Assembly (NCBI GenBank): GCA_902795785.1
Contig: CADBMK010000001.1
Coordinates: 1 to 8,391 of the forward strand
Origin: an uncultured Bacteroidia bacterium
GTDB lineage: Bacteria > Bacteroidota > Bacteroidia > Bacteroidales > UBA932
Length of the DNA stretch: 8,391 nt
Direction of reading: 5' to 3'
The position numbers and the translations under genes are program-made. Below the pieces are notes generated by a model. It saw only the letters and a program-made list of their open reading frames with translations, made no database searches and was not told the origin of the DNA. Below are positions 6,443 through 8,391 of the stretch, piece by piece (the stretch's first letter is position 1; each line of letters begins with the position of its first letter).

Positions 6443-7777
6443 CTTGGTCAATGTTGATTTATCTCTCTGGTGGAAGTCGTTTGCGGAGTTGTTGGTATCC
6501 TTGAAGACGATCTTCGCGCCCTTCTTGATTGATGCCTCTGCATCTACGCCTGATGGGTCGGTTGAACCGTATTCCTCGCTGGCAGTACCGCCGGCATAAT
6601 TGTAAACGAGGAGGTCCTTATTGCCCTCGATGGCAAGTGTGGCTTCAAGATCCACGTTTCTGTAAAGCGAGTGAGATTTGTAAGGAGTGTGCTTTACATA
6701 ACCTGCGTCGATTGATGCAGGGAATCTGCTCTTGGTATTGCTAAGGCTTCCTGTGTATGCCTGCTCCGTTGCGTCAAGAACGATAGATTCAGGAATCTTT
6801 GCTGTAGGAAGCTTTGCGCCGTTTGTGAAATCCAGGTTGTTGTTGTCAGCAATGAAAGCGGTTGCGTCAGCAGCGTTCATCTTGAAGATGAAAAGGCCAG
6901 GAGTACCGTATGAAGTAGCCCAGGCAGTGCTGTTGGCAAACTTGTATGCCTTCATATAGTTTGTTGACGGGATTGTCTCGCTTGGTGCAGGGTAGTAGCT
7001 CTTGAGGTTGAGTCCGCTCTCAGGGTCGTACATTACGTAGTCTGCGTTTGAAAGATCCACTGAGGTGTTGATTGATACGGTGTGGTCGATTGCGCCGTAA
7101 AGAGAGATTACAACCTGTGAGTAAGGTGCAAGGGTATATGAAGCGCGTCCGCCTTCTCCCTCGGTCTTGAAGCCCCAGAAGGCCCAGCCTTCAGGAATCC
7201 ATTTCTCGGCGAAGTAGGTCATCGTGTTCTCTGAGTAGTACTTGTTGCTTGCCCAGTTGTTTGAAGGGTATACTGCTCCTACGCATACGTCGGCAAGGTC
7301 GATATCCTTGTCAGAGTTGTTGTAAAGGACGATGAACTTATCTGTCTGGTATGTTTTAGCTGCACCGTTATTGTCGTAGGTACATCCGCCGCCATAGACC
7401 TCCTTGATGATGAGGCTGCTGGTCTTTGCTGCAGAAAGAGGGAGCTTGAAAGTGGTTCCTGAAGTCTCTGCAGAAATCTGGACAGAAGAGGTTCCGTTGT
7501 AGATGGTGTAGGTGTTGTCGTCACCATATACTTTGAAACTTGTTGAGGCAGTGTAGTTGCCGAAAGTTGAAATCAGTTCTGCAAGACCGGTCTCGTCAGT
7601 CGTGGTTTCAAAAGAGTTCGTTCCGTCCGAAAGGGTGATTGTAACACCTCCCTGGGCCAGGGCTTTGCCGTCAACGGTAAGCTGGATGCCTACCTTGCTT
7701 GTCTTTGGTGCGTCGTCTGACTCACAACCTGCAAAGAGGCAGGCTGCAGCTGCGAGTGCAATGATTAACTTTTTCAT
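6440..7777 (-). CDS. DUF4876-like surface lipoprotein
   Basis: A 445-residue predicted lipoprotein. The signal peptide ends in the lipobox LFAGC with acylated Cys18, followed by ESDD. In Bacteroidota, acidic residues just after the Cys act as an export signal to the cell surface, so display on the outside is likely. Residues about 28-85 (VTITLSDGTNSFETTTDETG, then NYTAS) look like a small Ig-like/carboxypeptidase-regulatory-like fold. From about 121 the sequence LIIKEVYGGGC, with DKFIVLYNNSDKDIDLADVCVG downstream at about 146-167, resembles a lamin-tail-like domain as in DUF4876. The start at 7777 lies 21 nt after the receptor stop; the spacer is A/T-rich with no Shine-Dalgarno. It probably works with the receptor in ligand capture, as other surface lipoproteins paired with TonB receptors do. 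The ligand cannot be told from sequence. Confidence 0.85.
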   Translation of the reverse strand: MKKLIIALAAAACLFAGCESDDAPKTSKVGIQLTVDGKALAQGGVTITLSDGTNSFETTTDETGLAELISTFGNYTASTSFKVYGDDNTYTIYNGTSSVQISAETSGTTFKLPLSAAKTSSLIIKEVYGGGCTYDNNGAAKTYQTDKFIVLYNNSDKDIDLADVCVGAVYPSNNWASNKYYSENTMTYFAEKWIPEGWAFWGFKTEGEGGRASYTLAPYSQVVISLYGAIDHTVSINTSVDLSNADYVMYDPESGLNLKSYYPAPSETIPSTNYMKAYKFANSTAWATSYGTPGLFIFKMNAADATAFIADNNNLDFTNGAKLPTAKIPESIVLDATEQAYTGSLSNTKSRFPASIDAGYVKHTPYKSHSLYRNVDLEATLAIEGNKDLLVYNYAGGTASEEYGSTDPSGVDAEASIKKGAKIVFKDTNNSANDFHQRDKSTLTK

Positions 7778-7798
7778 TTGGATGTAATATTTGGTTTA

Positions 7799-8391
7799 TT
7801 AAAATTTAAGTCTTAAGGTGAGACCGTAATAGAATGCAGGAATGTAGCTTGACACTGATACATATGAACCGGTCTTCGTGGATTTTACCCTCGACAGGTT
7901 GTTGAGGAAGTTGTTTGCGTAGAAGGAAACGGATGCTATGTCGCTTATTTCCTTGGTAACGCTCACATTGGCCGAGAAGTAAGGACTGATGTAGTTTGAC
8001 AGGAAATGGTATTTGTACGATGAGTTTACGAGAAGTTTTGTAAGGTCTCCGTAGAGGGCCATGGCCTCCGCGTCTGTGTCTTTTCTTTCGTAAGCGTTCC
8101 TGTAATCGGTGAGGAAGTTCCTGAGTGTACCGTCCTGGAATGAGTAGTAGTAATCAGGGAAGGTGACGGTGTAGTCTCTTGTGGAATAAATTGAGTTGTC
8201 ATTATACTCAAGAGGCTTTCCAAGGTCGCTGAGAGAGTAGGTCCTTGTGCTGCCGTCTTTCCTCTCGCTGAGGCTCTGGCTGTAACGCAGGAGGCTGCTC
8301 TCCACCTTGAGGGAAAGAATCATCCTGGCCTTCGGAAGCCTGGTGGTGACGGTTACATTGGTCCTGACGGCCTGTGTCTTTTCTCCGTTTG
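7799..8391 (-). CDS. TonB-dependent receptor, C-terminal end (5' part off window)
   Basis: Only the last 197 residues are visible; the frame stays open through the right edge, so the ATG at 8323 is internal. The segment shows barrel strands typical of TonB-dependent receptors: VRTNVTVTTRLPKARMIL with SLKVESSLLRYSQ, then FSANVSVTKEISDIASVSFYANNFLNN, ending YYGLTLRLKF with C-terminal Phe. Between strands lies a long Tyr- and Asp-rich stretch (nt 8024-8176), probably an extracellular loop. The plug domain and TonB box would be further right. The gene ends in tandem stops (TAATAA), 21 nt before the lipoprotein gene. It would provide TonB-driven import across the outer membrane. The tail resembles, from memory, receptors that sit next to DUF4876 genes in Bacteroides; the substrate is unknown. 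Confidence 0.9.
   Translation of the reverse strand, partial: NGEKTQAVRTNVTVTTRLPKARMILSLKVESSLLRYSQSLSERKDGSTRTYSLSDLGKPLEYNDNSIYSTRDYTVTFPDYYYSFQDGTLRNFLTDYRNAYERKDTDAEAMALYGDLTKLLVNSSYKYHFLSNYISPYFSANVSVTKEISDIASVSFYANNFLNNLSRVKSTKTGSYVSVSSYIPAFYYGLTLRLKF

Noticed and set aside
2053..8391. Polysaccharide utilisation locus
   Set aside because: There is a TonB receptor, but no SusD-like protein, glycoside hydrolase, lyase or hybrid sensor; the enzyme present is a protease.

Overview
The window fits a Bacteroidota genome, most likely order Bacteroidales and possibly gut-associated. The evidence is the protein families present: a Bacteroidota-type FtsK, a TonB-dependent receptor whose barrel ends in Phe, an acidic-tailed surface lipoprotein of the DUF4876 type and a DUF6850-type outer-membrane barrel. 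Start codons also lack clear Shine-Dalgarno sequences. The genus cannot be fixed from this sequence alone. Nothing in base composition or codon choice marks a recent insertion, and no tRNA, rRNA, CRISPR array, insertion sequence or phage gene was seen.

Layout. Bases 2-1666 (+) hold the C-terminal motor and DNA-binding part of the chromosome translocase FtsK, whose N-terminus lies off the left edge. Bases 1667-2052 are a gene-free gap between convergent genes. It is dense in small inverted and direct repeats: a possible ftsK terminator, a degenerate two-copy repeat of about 50 bp, a 10-bp inverted repeat, a G-rich-loop hairpin and a strong terminator hairpin just after the last minus-strand gene. 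Bases 2053-8391 (-) are one operon read right to left: the C-terminal end of a TonB-dependent receptor (cut by the right edge), a DUF4876-like surface lipoprotein, a DUF6850-like outer-membrane beta-barrel, and a two-module M16 (PqqL/insulinase-like) zinc protease. The junctions are 21 nt apart, then a 1-nt TAATG overlap, then a 13-nt overlap, so all four are very probably co-transcribed and the last three probably translationally coupled.

How they may work together (inference). The receptor, surface lipoprotein and second barrel form an outer-membrane uptake apparatus. The exported M16 protease would act in the periplasm on whatever peptide or small protein is brought in. This resembles in logic the Pectobacterium Fus system (TonB-dependent receptor FusA plus M16 protease FusC, for stealing iron from ferredoxin) and E. 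coli YddB/PqqL, but here it is combined with two Bacteroidota families of unknown function. The substrate is unknown. This operon is the most interesting item in the window.
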